Source of the DNA: Setophaga petechia
Taxonomy: Eukaryota; Chordata; Aves; Passeriformes; Parulidae
Length of the DNA: 64,000 nucleotides
Direction: 5' to 3'
NCBI GenBank assembly: GCA_024362935.1
Contig: JANCRA010000007.1
Span: forward strand, 22,221,003 to 22,285,002
Under the pieces are notes generated by a model, which was not told the origin of the DNA, made no database searches, and worked only from the letters and a program-made list of their open reading frames with translations. Shown here in pieces: positions 38,061 to 51,300 of the stretch; positions within the stretch are counted from its first letter, which is position 1; each line of letters begins with the position of its first letter. A program made the position numbers and the translations under genes.

Positions 38061-41000
38061 CTAGAGAGACATAATAGGAGGAGCAGTTAATTATCATTTT
38101 ACCTACTTTACCTCTGTTATACATGTGGAGTGTGAAATGCAATGCAATTCTAACCTTTATCTGTCTTAGCTAAAACTAAGACTTTAACTAGTAGCATCAA
38201 AAACAGTACATCATCCACAGTTTATAAAAACATATTTTTCCAAGTAAGATGTTTAAGATTAGATGTTTAAAAAAATCTGTTTGCTTTAATTCTTCTTTTC
38301 CTATTTATTCTTTTCTAAACAAGCCTACCAGCCATTCTCACCCAGGAAAAAAAGTTTTAATCAATAAGTGAATGAAGTAATTAGTCAGCAAAGCAAGAGC
38401 CTTTTAGCTTGCTTATTCATTGTACAGTGCACTTTACACTTAATAAATTTCTCATTTCCACCTAGTGTAGACAAAGCAGTTGGCATGTGAGACAAACAGA
38501 CAGGTCAGGTTTCTGCTCTGAAATACAGACATTTTCTCCTATTTGGCAGACTGGTGCTTCATTTTGCACTTGCTGACAATCCAAAGCATTGGCTTTTTAC
38601 AGATAAAGAGTATTTCACTGGCATTAGTAATCTTGTCTGCTCTTGACACAGAGCTTGGGGCCATGACACTGCTCTCAGCTCAGTCCCCACTGAGATTCAC
38701 TACTGAACTGTCTCAAAGACTTTGTGATGTGAACCCCGAGGAAGTGCCTTCAGTGCAACTAGATAAGCACGCATAGGACACAAATGTTGTAAATTCTTGT
38801 AGGCAGTGTTCATCTTCTGACAATTTGCAATTCATAGGGAGCAACTGGTGCTCACCCATTTCAGTGCTGATTCTCAGGCTGGCCACTTTCAGAAATTAGA
38901 GCACATACCCTGCTTGACTCTACCAAAGTACGGGTGGATCAACAGACACAGGAATAATCTTATGTATAACTTTTTATTTTACTGCAGATAAAATGCACTC
39001 TGGCTGAAAGCTTGAGTTCACTACCTGTGATTGGCCTGAATACGGCAAGATTTCATCCCAAATATTTATTTCCCAGAAGGATATATTTTATTTTCTAAGT
39101 CAAAATCATAAATAAGTATTTCTGCACTTTTCTAGTCATTTTTGCACATCTCTTGAATACAGTTCCAAAAACTTGTATCTCATGCCCATTCTATTATAGA
39201 AACAACGTTGATGAGTGATTTGTCCCTAACTAAGATCTGAGTTAGACTCTTTAAGAGTAAAGTTCAGCATTCAGTCTGAAATACTAACAGTCTTTAAGAA
39301 GTCTTTAAGAACTGGAAGATTTAGGGGTTTTTTATAATATCTTGTGGTCAAACATTTTCATCTTAGTTCCCTGGTATCAGAAGCAGCTACTAGATTTATC
39401 TTTCTTTGTCTTCATTCACTCAAGAAGTTCTAATCATTTCTTCAACTGTGAGTTTTCCACACCTTCTCATAAATAAAACTGTTAAAGCAAAAGTTCTGCA
39501 CACCATTCTCCAGACTCAGCTTGCAAGGATGAGTCTTTTGATTGGCAAAAATTAATCTACACAAGTGTTTATTCCTTTGATGATTTAGGGTTTTTTTTCT
39601 GTGGGTGAGTCAAAGCCTCATTTTTTTTAACATTCAAATATTCAATACAAACGTTTGTGTCTACTGCTTTTGCTTGTACAGTATGTTAAATATGTAACTA
39701 CTCAAGTTAAACAAGTTATTCAGCTTGTAGAAGTAAATCCATATAAAAAAGACTGGAAGAATACTGTTTTCATCATAGAACAGCCATATTCTTATAACTC
39801 ATAAGACAAAGCAAAAATTTATCTCAAGCTTTACACTGAAGTGTTTACACACTTGTAAACAACTTAAGAGGCATAGTACATATGCAAATATGTGCATTTT
39901 AGGCAGGGGAAACTGCCAGTTTTAATAATTAATCTTTATATGAATTACATACATTGTATGTTAACTGCCAACTCATCTAAATCTTCTGAAAGTTGCCATC
40001 AGGCAAAGTGATCAGCTCTCGTAGCCAGTGGTAACAGCTCAGAACAAATATAAAATAGTCAGGGTAAGTTGCAAACTGTTGACAGGTGAGTTTTAATGAC
40101 AGTCAAAATAACCTAGTAGACAAAATGCCTTCCATTTACTGAAATCTTCTATGTTCTTGTTTATGGAAACTGCCCTGTTTCCCCATAACTTGTAACCACA
40201 TAGGAAAAACCAGCATAACCCTCAACTATCACCTACAGGGAAAAAAAAGGTCATTTAATGTTAGTAGAAGGTAGATCATTACATGGAAAAGTGTCCATCA
40301 CGTACCTGTCACAAACAAGACATCTGGCTTCCTCATTTTGGAAATTGCACTCAAAATAGGTAGGTCATTTTTGTAAGGATGCTCTCAGAAAATTGGAGAT
40401 AATTACACTGCCCAATTCTGGCACTTTCTTAGCAATTAGTATTATTGCATAATATTTCCATATAATTCTGGCCTAACAAAATAGGTGTTTTATTCCTTGT
40501 GATTCTTGAACTTTTCTTTTAATGTGATTAAAACTAAAAAATAAAATTATTACAACTGCTAAAAACCAAAAATTCATACTTCTGCATTAGGAGATCCCAT
40601 TTTCTTCCCAGCCACTTGTATTTGTTACTAAACTACTATAATTAAAATATTAAATTAGCTTCTCCCATTTTCTGATTTAGGAAAAAGTTTGTCATATTGA
40701 AGCCTTATAGCAATTAGAATTAACTTGCACTGAGCTAAATAAAGAAACCAGAGTAAATTTGGTTGTATGTTTACATTTTTTCCCCAAGAGCTACTGCTGA
40801 GGTTTGGCAAAAGGTCATGATCCAAGAGAAGCCAAAGAGCAGCCCAGGCTGGACCACACACATGCACATATACCAGACAAGTGATTTTATCATCAACCAA
40901 AAGCAAGAGAGAAGTGAAAGAACCCCAGTATCATAATATTGAATGACCACAGCATGACCCACTTGAAGTCCAAAAAGAAAGCACTTTCTAACTAACAGTT

Positions 41001-42324
41001 ATGGTTTTCCATCATTTCTGATGCTGTATTCTAACTTTAAAGTATCTATTCTGAATCTGAATGACGTGTCATTAGTGGTGTGGGAGTATAGACCTGACAT
41101 TAAATCAAAACCAAGTGCCATGTACAAGTACAGATAGAGAGAAGCTACATGAAGTTAGCCATAGTCATAAAAACTGCAGCACTTATATCCTGGCTGCAGA
41201 GCTGCACAACATCAAAATGGGAAAATATTTATTGAACTATATTTCCCCTAATATCATTAGAGTTGTTAGATAAACTTCCTGCAGGGCACTCTGATCTTAA
41301 CTTGACCTAAATAGGTAGAAGAACAATGTAGAATGGACTGTGTTGTCATTAAAAAACAATCTCGAATTGTTACAGAGGAGACTTTCCTTTTCACCTGCAA
41401 GTCTGAACTGACATAAATTACATCCAACAACCATTAAGCACTGTCTTCTTATTTGCAGGTATTTGCAAATAATAGGCCCACAGGTAAATATAATCAAGGA
41501 TTCCTTTACTAAGAACCACAAACTGCTGGCAGTTTATCAATTTACACATTAAGCTTTCAACTGACTTTTACTTTGTTAAGAGAAACCTTAAGAAAAATAG
41601 CTGACTTGAGGAGAGGGAATTTGTGTTCGAAGTATTCACTTCCTGATGGCTTAGCTGAGAGGCAGATGAAACAGGAGGAACAGGCTACTAATGGGACATC
41701 ACGAGAACATTTAGTAACTACTCCAGGCCTCTCAGCTGTTAGACATCTTCCATGGCTGAATCCTTGATTATCTGAATGTATTCCTGAGAGTCTTGATGCT
41801 TCAAGATCACTGTGTGCACTTACACAGTATAGAACATAGTGGGGAAAAGTTCACTGAAGTATAGACAGTCCATTAACAAAGGAATCACTTTATCTTAAAC
41901 TATACTCTGATGTTTTGTACCAACATCTTTGCCTTCAGACATTGCATATTCTTTCTCCAACTTACAATATAAGTACTGTAGATATTCTGAATACATATTC
42001 ATAACAAGAATATTCAGCTAATTCCAGTACTTTGTTCAAATTCCTGACATCGATACATCTTTCATAAAAAATTATAGGTTGTACCAAGAGGACATCTGTG
42101 TTTAGAAAGCTGTCATTATGGTGCTGCAAACTTTCCAAAAAAGCTCTGAGAAGAGCTATCAGTTGTTGAGCAGATGCCAAATACCAGTGAAATATGACTG
42201 ACTTTCCACATTTTGCATACTACTATGAAACAACAACAGACAAAACAAAAAAAAAATAAGGTCACATCTTCCACTTCTTTCTCATGTGAAATATTACAGC
42301 TAAACGAAATGTCACCTTTGACCA

Positions 42325-42348
42325 AGAAATGAATGCAGAAATGAATGC
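42325..42348. repeat. Perfect 12-bp tandem duplication
   Basis: AGAAATGAATGC twice in a row. Confidence 0.9.
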
Positions 42349-45300
42349 AGACTTGAGATTTTTGAAGAAAATATTAGGGTCACTGCAGTAGGAAAGAGGC
42401 ATAGCCAGTGATAGAAGACAATAGTTAGCACCTATTCTACCACCGTGACAGCGACAGTCAGGGCTGGCACTCCTGATACGAGAAACAAGAATTAGGTTGA
42501 TATTGGCAAAATGTGTTTTGAAAACATTTCAAAGGTACCCATCTGTACAGGAACCAGTACCTTTCTTGTACTCTGGTGGCATAGATATAATCAAAACTTA
42601 TTTTCATCTCCATTGTTGGTAAATGCATTGTTGAACAAAAATATTAAATAGGCAGATTAAGTAACATCAGTTACCTGGTGCCATCACCAGTAACTAAATT
42701 AACTAACATGCTCCCATGGAACTCCAGAGCTCTTTTGTTGTCTTTATTTTATTTTTTTAAATTATGAGAGCAGATATTTAACCTACTTTCCAGAATCAGA
42801 AAAGTTATGGTTACATCTCAGTTAAGTTCCAAGAGATAAAGACAAAACTCTGTCCGGTTAGAAACATCAGATAATAAACACAAACATGCACACAAATATG
42901 GACAATAATTGTCCACAGAGGCTATAGGTCTTTTGTTTGCTTAGCATGCTGATGATGCATTTTCCTTTAATTTCCCCTTTTTAATCCAGGCCATTACTGG
43001 TTGGATTCCCTAAAACAATAGACCCTAAGGACTAGACAAAAATATGACTGCTGTCTGCTCAAGGTGCTAATGACTGATCAGAGGTTTCAGACCCATCGCT
43101 TGATGGCAATTATGACATGCAGAACAACAGAAAGGTCATCACACTTTGGTTTTTAATTTAAGGCTGATGACTCATTCACATCAAATGTGCTGTGGTAATT
43201 TGGCAGTTATTCATTATTTAGGAACATGCCTAAAAGTGTAAAACAAAGTACTAATAATGGCAGCTGAAACAAAACAGAGAGAGGCTTCATGGTAGTTTGC
43301 TTGCTCAAAGAATCACATAGAATCTTATAAGTTATTTCATTTCCACAGTAATAGTCATAGAGCAAGAATGTAAGACTCAGGGTATTTGAACTGAAGCAGC
43401 AGCATGCCAAGTAAGAAAAAAATGACTAAAAAGTTTGGTAAAACAAGATAAAAAAAGATAGACTAGCAGTACAAATTTGTTGATATATTTTTATAATGTA
43501 TATGATAAAAATAACATTTTAAAAGATTAATTAATGCAGTTTCATTCTAAATATAGCATTGAACAATCAGAATATGGGTACAAAGATGTTCGGCACCTCC
43601 CTCTACTTTCAGCATTTTGTTAGCTCAGATTTAAATGCATTTTTAAATAAAGAAAAATCATCTACACTTTTCAGACTCTTCTACTTTGGCATGTTTTTAA
43701 GAAACAAAAATTCAGCATTCCAAACATATGCAAGTGTTCCTATATGTTTTCCTTTTTATGCCACAAACACGAACATATGTGGTGAGATCACATCAGGCAC
43801 AGAAGCAGACGCTTGGCACTTGTGACCTGGGGGCTGAAGACAGAGTGGCAGTGCCACCCAGCCCCCAAAGAGGGGTCACTTGGAGCAGTTGTATGGGGCT
43901 CAATCAAGACTGAAAGGTCAGAAGAAATAAATGCTGAGAGCAGATAAAGTGGGTTTCAGTGTCCACAGCTCTGCAGTGCCAGCAGAAAATGCCTCTGTGC
44001 TGGCAACAAGGCCTTGGTGTACAGTGGCAGATCTGGCATTATGCTGATTTCAATGGCAGAACTGTGTCTGTCCATAACTGTGGAGAGACATCAGGGACAC
44101 AGAAACCTTTGGTAGCTGCAAAGAGCCAGAGGTTTCCTTAAATTCTACACCTACTGGGACTTCTCTCTGTGTTCATGCCTAGAAGGCAGTTCAGCACGGC
44201 TTGTTTGTTGACATGCGCCCCATGCCTCTTGCAAAAAAGCTAATCATTGGAAGAGGAAAGGAAAAAAAAGAAAAATAAATGAGTTCAGAGATTAATTCCA
44301 GCCTGTGAGAAAACCGTAAAGAAAATTAAAAAGTCAGAGGGAAAGTATCCTCAACCTTTTTTTTTTTAAACAAAACACAGAGACCAAATAAAGTGTAAAA
44401 CAGACAGATAGAAAGTGGGTAAAACACACTTTCTACTGAGAGAGGAGTAGTTATTCCACATTTTGAGACTGCATTACTTTGCCTTTACAGATTTCCAACA
44501 CTCTGTATTCAACACTCCTAGGTCAAATTTCAAACTCTGGAATTATAGTACAAAAATAGCATGAAATACTGGAAATTTACCCAGAATTTTCAAAAGTGCA
44601 TCTGAATTAATCTTTCATAATAAAATACAGAGATTTTCCTTTTTATACCAAAGTATCAGAGGTATCAGTATAATGAAAATGTGGTTTTTTGTTAGATAAG
44701 AGAACCTCAAAATATACATCCATCATATCATGGAGCTTTGGGTGGGGCCTTTTTAAAGGAAATATTTGATTCTTTTTCTGTTACTGTATCAAGATTGAGC
44801 TGGAAAACCACAAGTGATTCGTTATTGAGTTTCAATTTGAGATTACAGGACTTAAAACATCCAAAGAAAAGAGGAATTAATTTTAGCCTGAGGTGTAAGG
44901 GAAAAATAAGTCCCTGCAGATGGCACACAGATTAATATAGGAGTACTTTTGAGACAAAATTAAGACATTTTATTACTCAGTGTAGATCAAGAAAATAGTA
45001 ATCATCTTTCCTACAGCATTTATTTCACTCTACTCTTTTCATAATAGAGAAGTAGAACACTTCAAAACCCAAGTTGAATCAATTAAAAAATGTCAAGGAG
45101 CAACTCCATCTTTCTTCCTACTTAGTTTTGCTTCAGAGTTTCATCAAAAGAGAAAGAATCTTAATTAAAAATATCACAAAGAACAGGGACACTGACATAG
45201 ACACCGAGTCCAGGGACCTGCAGTAATTATTCAGCTCATGATGGGAGACACGAGCAGCACTGGGGACAAGGCAGCACTGCAGTGATCTCCACCCATCTCC

Positions 45301-48300
45301 AGGCATTCCTGTTCACCTGGGAATATGGCAGAGCCCAGACACATTCCAGCATCACATAGAGAAGGAAGCTCTTTCCAGAACAGGAGGGGGGAAACAAATA
45401 TAGAAACCATTTGAACACTTCATTCAGTCAGTGTTGGAGGCAACATTAATTGCACAGAAATCCTGTCGATTTAAACTGCCAGTAAGTAGTTTAAGGATAA
45501 CAGGCAAGAATTGCCTATAAGCAGTTTAACTCAGAGGAATTAAATCTTGCTGGAAGACTGGTCTGAGAATCCTTCCCCAGAAGGCCCTGCTTCATATAAA
45601 CTGGGTCTTTGGTAATAACACAGACAAATTTTAGTTTTTTAAAAACCAATCACATGTACTAATGAGAAGTCATGAAGAATAGTCTTCTGCAGAAATGAGG
45701 GTTAATGTGAGCCCTCTCCAGAACCTCCATGAGTATTTTCAGTGCAGAGTTTATAAATTTGCACTTTACTGCAGGTAAATGTCAGAAATTTTCAAGTACT
45801 TTTTCTAAGATTTCATGCAAAATACAGATGAACAAGCTACATATGAGCTGAAAAATATGACCAGAGGTTCTATGTGAATGTATAATTTCTCCCCATTATT
45901 TAAACTCATTGCCATATACTTTATATTCTATACAATGTGTATGTTGAGATTTTCAAGTAAAAATTATTTTAAAGAAAGTAAAAAATCTTATTTCTTCTAT
46001 CTCAGAACTACCAATAATTATTTCAAGCCAAAATATATTCTATTATAAATAAGTTGGCACATACTTAACCTGTCTCTGTTGGTACCACTTGAAATGTTCT
46101 TTTTCAGTGATTTTCATGCTTTCTTTCATCACTAGTGTTTTAGGCAAAATCATAGGGTTTTAAAATAAATTTTCTTTTGCTTATATAAAAGTTTCAGTTA
46201 TTCAGCCTTAGGATATGCAAAGATTATTGAAAAGCCAAACAAAAATCAACACGTACATAATAACACACAATAGTAGCTGGGGCCACTGGAACATTCACAG
46301 GTCTTCATAGCCTGAAAGAACACAAAAAATTTGGAGGAAACAGGAAAGGAAGCACAAAAAAAGGATGCAGGGAAAGAAGGAGTATGTTATTGTTGGAGAT
46401 CATTATTGCTGAAAGCTGTTGGCATGTTTTGTTCAGTGAGGCATCCCTTCCTTATCAATCCTTCTCACCACACAGAGTAACAGAACTTTCTCCAGATTAT
46501 TTACTCATACCTTATTTCATGGCATCTCTTCTACTTTTATCACATTGCCTCTCCCTCAGGCCCTCAGAAACAGGTTTCCTAGGTCAGGCCTGGGATCCAG
46601 CTATTCTCTCCCACAAATAATTCAGTTTACTCAGCAAACCCTCCTCCAGGCATGGGGGGCACACAAAAGCTGCTGGTTAGGTATGAACAGCCCTCTTAAC
46701 AAATCCCAGGGCTGCTGGAGCTCTGGGAGAGCTACATTACTGAGCAAGAATCTGGTGGAAGAAAAGGGACTTTGTGGTGGCTACTTTAACACGAGTATTT
46801 ATAAATCTGCACTTGCTACATCTTCTGGAAGGATGACAGCATCTGACACAAATCATGTGTTATCTTAATGACATCACTATATAACATTTCAGATGGATAG
46901 ATCATTGGGGTGGGCTGACCTTGGCTGACTGCACATCAGACTAAGAGAACTATTTGTGGTCCTAACGGGAAACAGAAGCTGAGATATTCATAAATTTAAT
47001 TAAGTGATGTGCTGAAATACAGCTAAACTATGTTACGTACATTTCAAAAAAAACCCAGGAAAAAGAAATCATTCATGATTTAGACAGCCCTATAAACTAA
47101 CTTTACAAGTGAGTTTGTTTTATATTCCTGTCACTTATCACAATATTTAATTCTTATAGAGAACATCTTTTATATTTTTCCTACTATACAATGCCCTGAT
47201 AAAACTCTTAAAGTTTGTGCTAAGGCAAGAACAATTTTGGTGTCTATTCAACTGTTTCGTAAAGTAAAAGTTTATAATGCAGGAAAACCATGACTCAACA
47301 ACAAGAGCTCAACCAAAACTCCTAAGAAACATTGCCAAGTAGTCTTACATACCTGCATTTTAAGAGGCATATAAAAGTAATTCCTTGGAATAACAACTCT
47401 TACATCAAATAAATGTATCTAAACCCATACACCATTAGACTGCTCTGGGTCAGGAATGCAGCTATAGCTGACCCTGAGGAACTGGCATTTTATTTAATTG
47501 TACAAGTGCTTTGCACTAACAACAGGAAAGATGCTTTTAATTCTAAATTGACACCAAAAGTGATCTGCAAATTATAACCTTTCATTCCAGCCTGTAGTTG
47601 TCTAACACAACTTTCTTTCATTCTGTTTCTAATCAATTCTCTCACTTTTAACCAGTAGTAATTTGCCCTGTATTTCATTCTCTTTGCTTACATTCCTATC
47701 CTCTCAATTTCAAGAAGAAATTCCTGGCTTTTGTCATGTTCTGACTGTTTCCTGTTCATGCAACAACTGTAATAATTTTGAAGATGCATTTCCACTAAAC
47801 AATTTCCCTGGGATTACATTTAACGAAAATATGTTTCTTATATTCATTGGTCCCATTTTGAAACATTTTAATCTTTTACACCTGAAAAGAAACACACCAT
47901 GTTTTGTCCTTTTAAAAGGTGGTGGATCCAGTGCCTACTCATAAAACACTTCACAGCACTAAACTGGGATCTAAATGTTTTTAGACAAGAAATAAAAACA
48001 GATTCTTGACATTATTGTCCAGCAAAATGAGTAATTGAATTATGATTTATGATCATCATTTGCAAACATCATTCTTACTAAAATGTAATTGTATTAATTC
48101 TTCTCTAGTCTTCATATGAAACTTTTAGATACTAGGACAATTAATGCAATATATAAAGATATATATTATAATTATTAAAGTCATAACATATTAAATCATG
48201 TATATAAAAGCAAAACTATCTTGATTATATGAGACATATAGAGCACAAAGATAATGAATATTGTACCAGCAAAATACAATACCATAGAGAATGCTTCAAA

Positions 48301-51300
48301 GTATTTAAATTACATAATACATACAATTTTAATAATTTTATATGATAATAGTAGTAGTAAATATGTAAGTAATAATTAATGATCAAGTTAAATTAGATCT
48401 TATATTTCAAATATCTCCTGCATCTCTTAATGAAGGAAACTTGCACAGATGAAGCTTCACTAGTCCTTCATAAACTAAGCTTTGTATTACTAAACATCAG
48501 TAGGGCTACACCTTGTTATTCCTCCAAAGACTCTGATGGAAGAACAGAAAAACATCCACCAATGGAAAAATTACAAAGCACTATAGCTTTTACTACTCTC
48601 TATTGTTTTAATAATGAAACCGTGTTCTTTTATTTAAAACAACATTAACTGCTCAGTACGCAGTTTGGGTTGTGGTACATCAGCCTCTCAACAGATCTTC
48701 TGCAAAAGCAACTCTCCTCATTTTACTTATTTTACTTCAAGAAAATTAAACTTGACCCTGGACCCTGCCATGTCTCCTCCTTATTCAAAACCACTAAAAT
48801 ATTTCTCTCTTTAGGAGATATTTATTAATGGAGAAACAATGCTGTTTCAAAGTGACATTTCCTTTCTATGTTGTCATTTCTTTCAAGTGATCTCAAACCT
48901 TCTCAGCTGAACACTAGCTCTGTGATGCTGATTTCAATTCTAGGTAATTGTGAATTAAAGTTCTTTTTATCTATTTGTAGAGTAGCAGAATCCAACTGTT
49001 GTATTAAAAGATGACTGGAAACCTCCCTAACAGATGGCCTGATGTAAAACCAGCTTGCTGGGGAGCAGGTTACTCCAACTTTCCTATTTAGAATTTAATT
49101 TCTATTTTGAAATTTCGAGAGAGAAGTCCTGAGAATTGTTTCTATAACACCTCAACAGATTAGCAACAGTTAGCATAGAGCTCCATAAATAATGCACACA
49201 TTATTTACAGAGTCTTCCTTTTCTAGGTTATTTTCATCTAGCCAATATTAAGACATAAAATACTTGTTAAATTCATACAAGCAGTATCAATAAAGAATGC
49301 TGGGGCACAGTCAAGTCATGTAAAGCACTCACAAACTGGCACACAAACATTGCTGAAACAAAAAGCAGGACTGGATAATATCTTCTTCAAATCAATTGCC
49401 CTGAATGGCAGAAATAATTTTCAACACTTTCAAGTCCTCAAAGCATATCAGAGTCAGAAAGGACTTAATGCCTAGCAGGGCCATGACAATATACACTGGT
49501 CACCCAGAGCATGGCAGGGAAAGCGCTGGCCTGGGTCCAAAAAAGCACTTAGACAGCTAAAGTAAAACTTGAGTGGAGCATTGGTTCTAAATCCCAGAGT
49601 GCAACTCACAGCCCCCACTTCACCTCCTACGTGTCTCAATGGCTGCAGCTACTTCAGCCTCCACTCTTCAACTCCCCAAATTTCAGAAAGGGTGCTGGGC
49701 ATGCCCAACACCTCAGAGCTTGGTGACACACAAGAGCCCTTTTGGGATTTGCAGGCAAGACCTGCAGACACCACGGCTCTCTGTGGGGCCAGGCAGGCTG
49801 AGAGGATGCCATCAGCCAAGCCATGAAAGCAAAGCACAGTCTAGCATCCAAGGGAATGGTGAAATATTGCCATGCATCGTTCCTACAAGAACCAATGACA
49901 GCTGGAGAAATGGAAGACACTGTTTTGGTACCATCCTCCCCCAGAAGGGATGGATAAATACATTTGAAATACACAGGAGCTAAAGAAACTGGCTGGGATC
50001 TCTGTTCCCTAAAACAGTATTTTTATATGTTATCGAACAATTGTTTACAGCAAAACCAATTATCTCCTTGTTGAAGAAATACCCTTGGCACTTGTCTGCT
50101 TCTGTTCTTTTCTTTCTGGCCCCATAAATCTTGAACACTTGAATAAATACTGGCACAGCTCCATTTCAACAAGATCTACATCCTAGTTAAGGCCTTTCCC
50201 ACAGAGGCAAGTGAATGTGTGATGTGCTCAGGCTGAAGAGGCTGAACCCGAGTCCTTCTCTTCCAAAGTAGATATTCCAGCCATCAGACCAGTAGAGAAA
50301 GCACAATTTCCTTCTTTTATGATCACATTTCAAATAAAATATGGAGTCAGTTATGCCTTTAAAGAGGAATAGCTTCAGTAGAAGTATTAGGCTGCAAATC
50401 CCAGTCCTAGGAAAAAAACTTGTCAGGCTTCAGTACCTTCTGAAAGGCTCAGGGCCTGTTCAGTCCCTCAGCCATGATGGCTGGTTTGGATTCTCTTCTT
50501 ACAGACCTAATTCTCCCTGCTCACTGTATAAAGAGCTTAGGCCTCCAAAGAATAGCTGAGAACTACATTTTGAAAGCCAAGTATCTACACGTGACAGTGC
50601 TGAGAAGCACTAAGTCTACTATATCTGGTTACTGATGGGAACCCTAGCAACTTCCTCAGCTAGCAAGCTGCTAAATTTTCTGTTTAAGGGCTGTATATAT
50701 TATTTACTACCCATTTGGCTGGGTTTAGTTTGTTTTTAGCTGTTTTCAGATGGCTTTGAAATAGGCCAAGACAAGAATCAACTTTCTCTTCAATCCAGCA
50801 AGAGAACTCAAGCAAGACAGGGGTGAGAAAGCAGAGCAGAGAGCATAATTAATGTGACACTCGCTGCTTTCCAACGCAGAGTGCTAAGGTACATGCTTGG
50901 GATTGAAACTCCAATTTCTAAGTAATGGCACAGTGCAATACCCATAAGAAACACTGCAGGCTATGCTTCTAAAACCAATTTATAATTTCGTAAAGACATG
51001 GATCATGAGGTTAAATATGATTTTGCGTTTCTTTTTCCATATAGAGCACTTTCAAAAGGGTTAATTCTGAAGAACAGCATTTTCCTCTGGAACAATATAC
51101 ACTATGCACATATTCCACTCTTATCCTTTCCCCTCTGCTGATAAGTGGTGGGAAAGGGCAACTCAGAAAAAATGTCATCCCCTATCTGTCTCCCACTCAG
51201 CACACACTAACCCAATTCTCAAAACCCTCATCAGTGCTCAACTCATTAAATTCAGGATGGGAAGGATGAGAACGAAGCTGCAGCACTAACTGTGCACAGT

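Noticed and set aside
40306..40349. Possible 44-bp minus-strand exon with ATTTTGAG acceptor and GTACGT donor, coding CNFQNEEARCLVCD
   Set aside because: Its length is not a multiple of three and would shift the LRR frame, the pyrimidine tract is poor, and it has no LRR signature.
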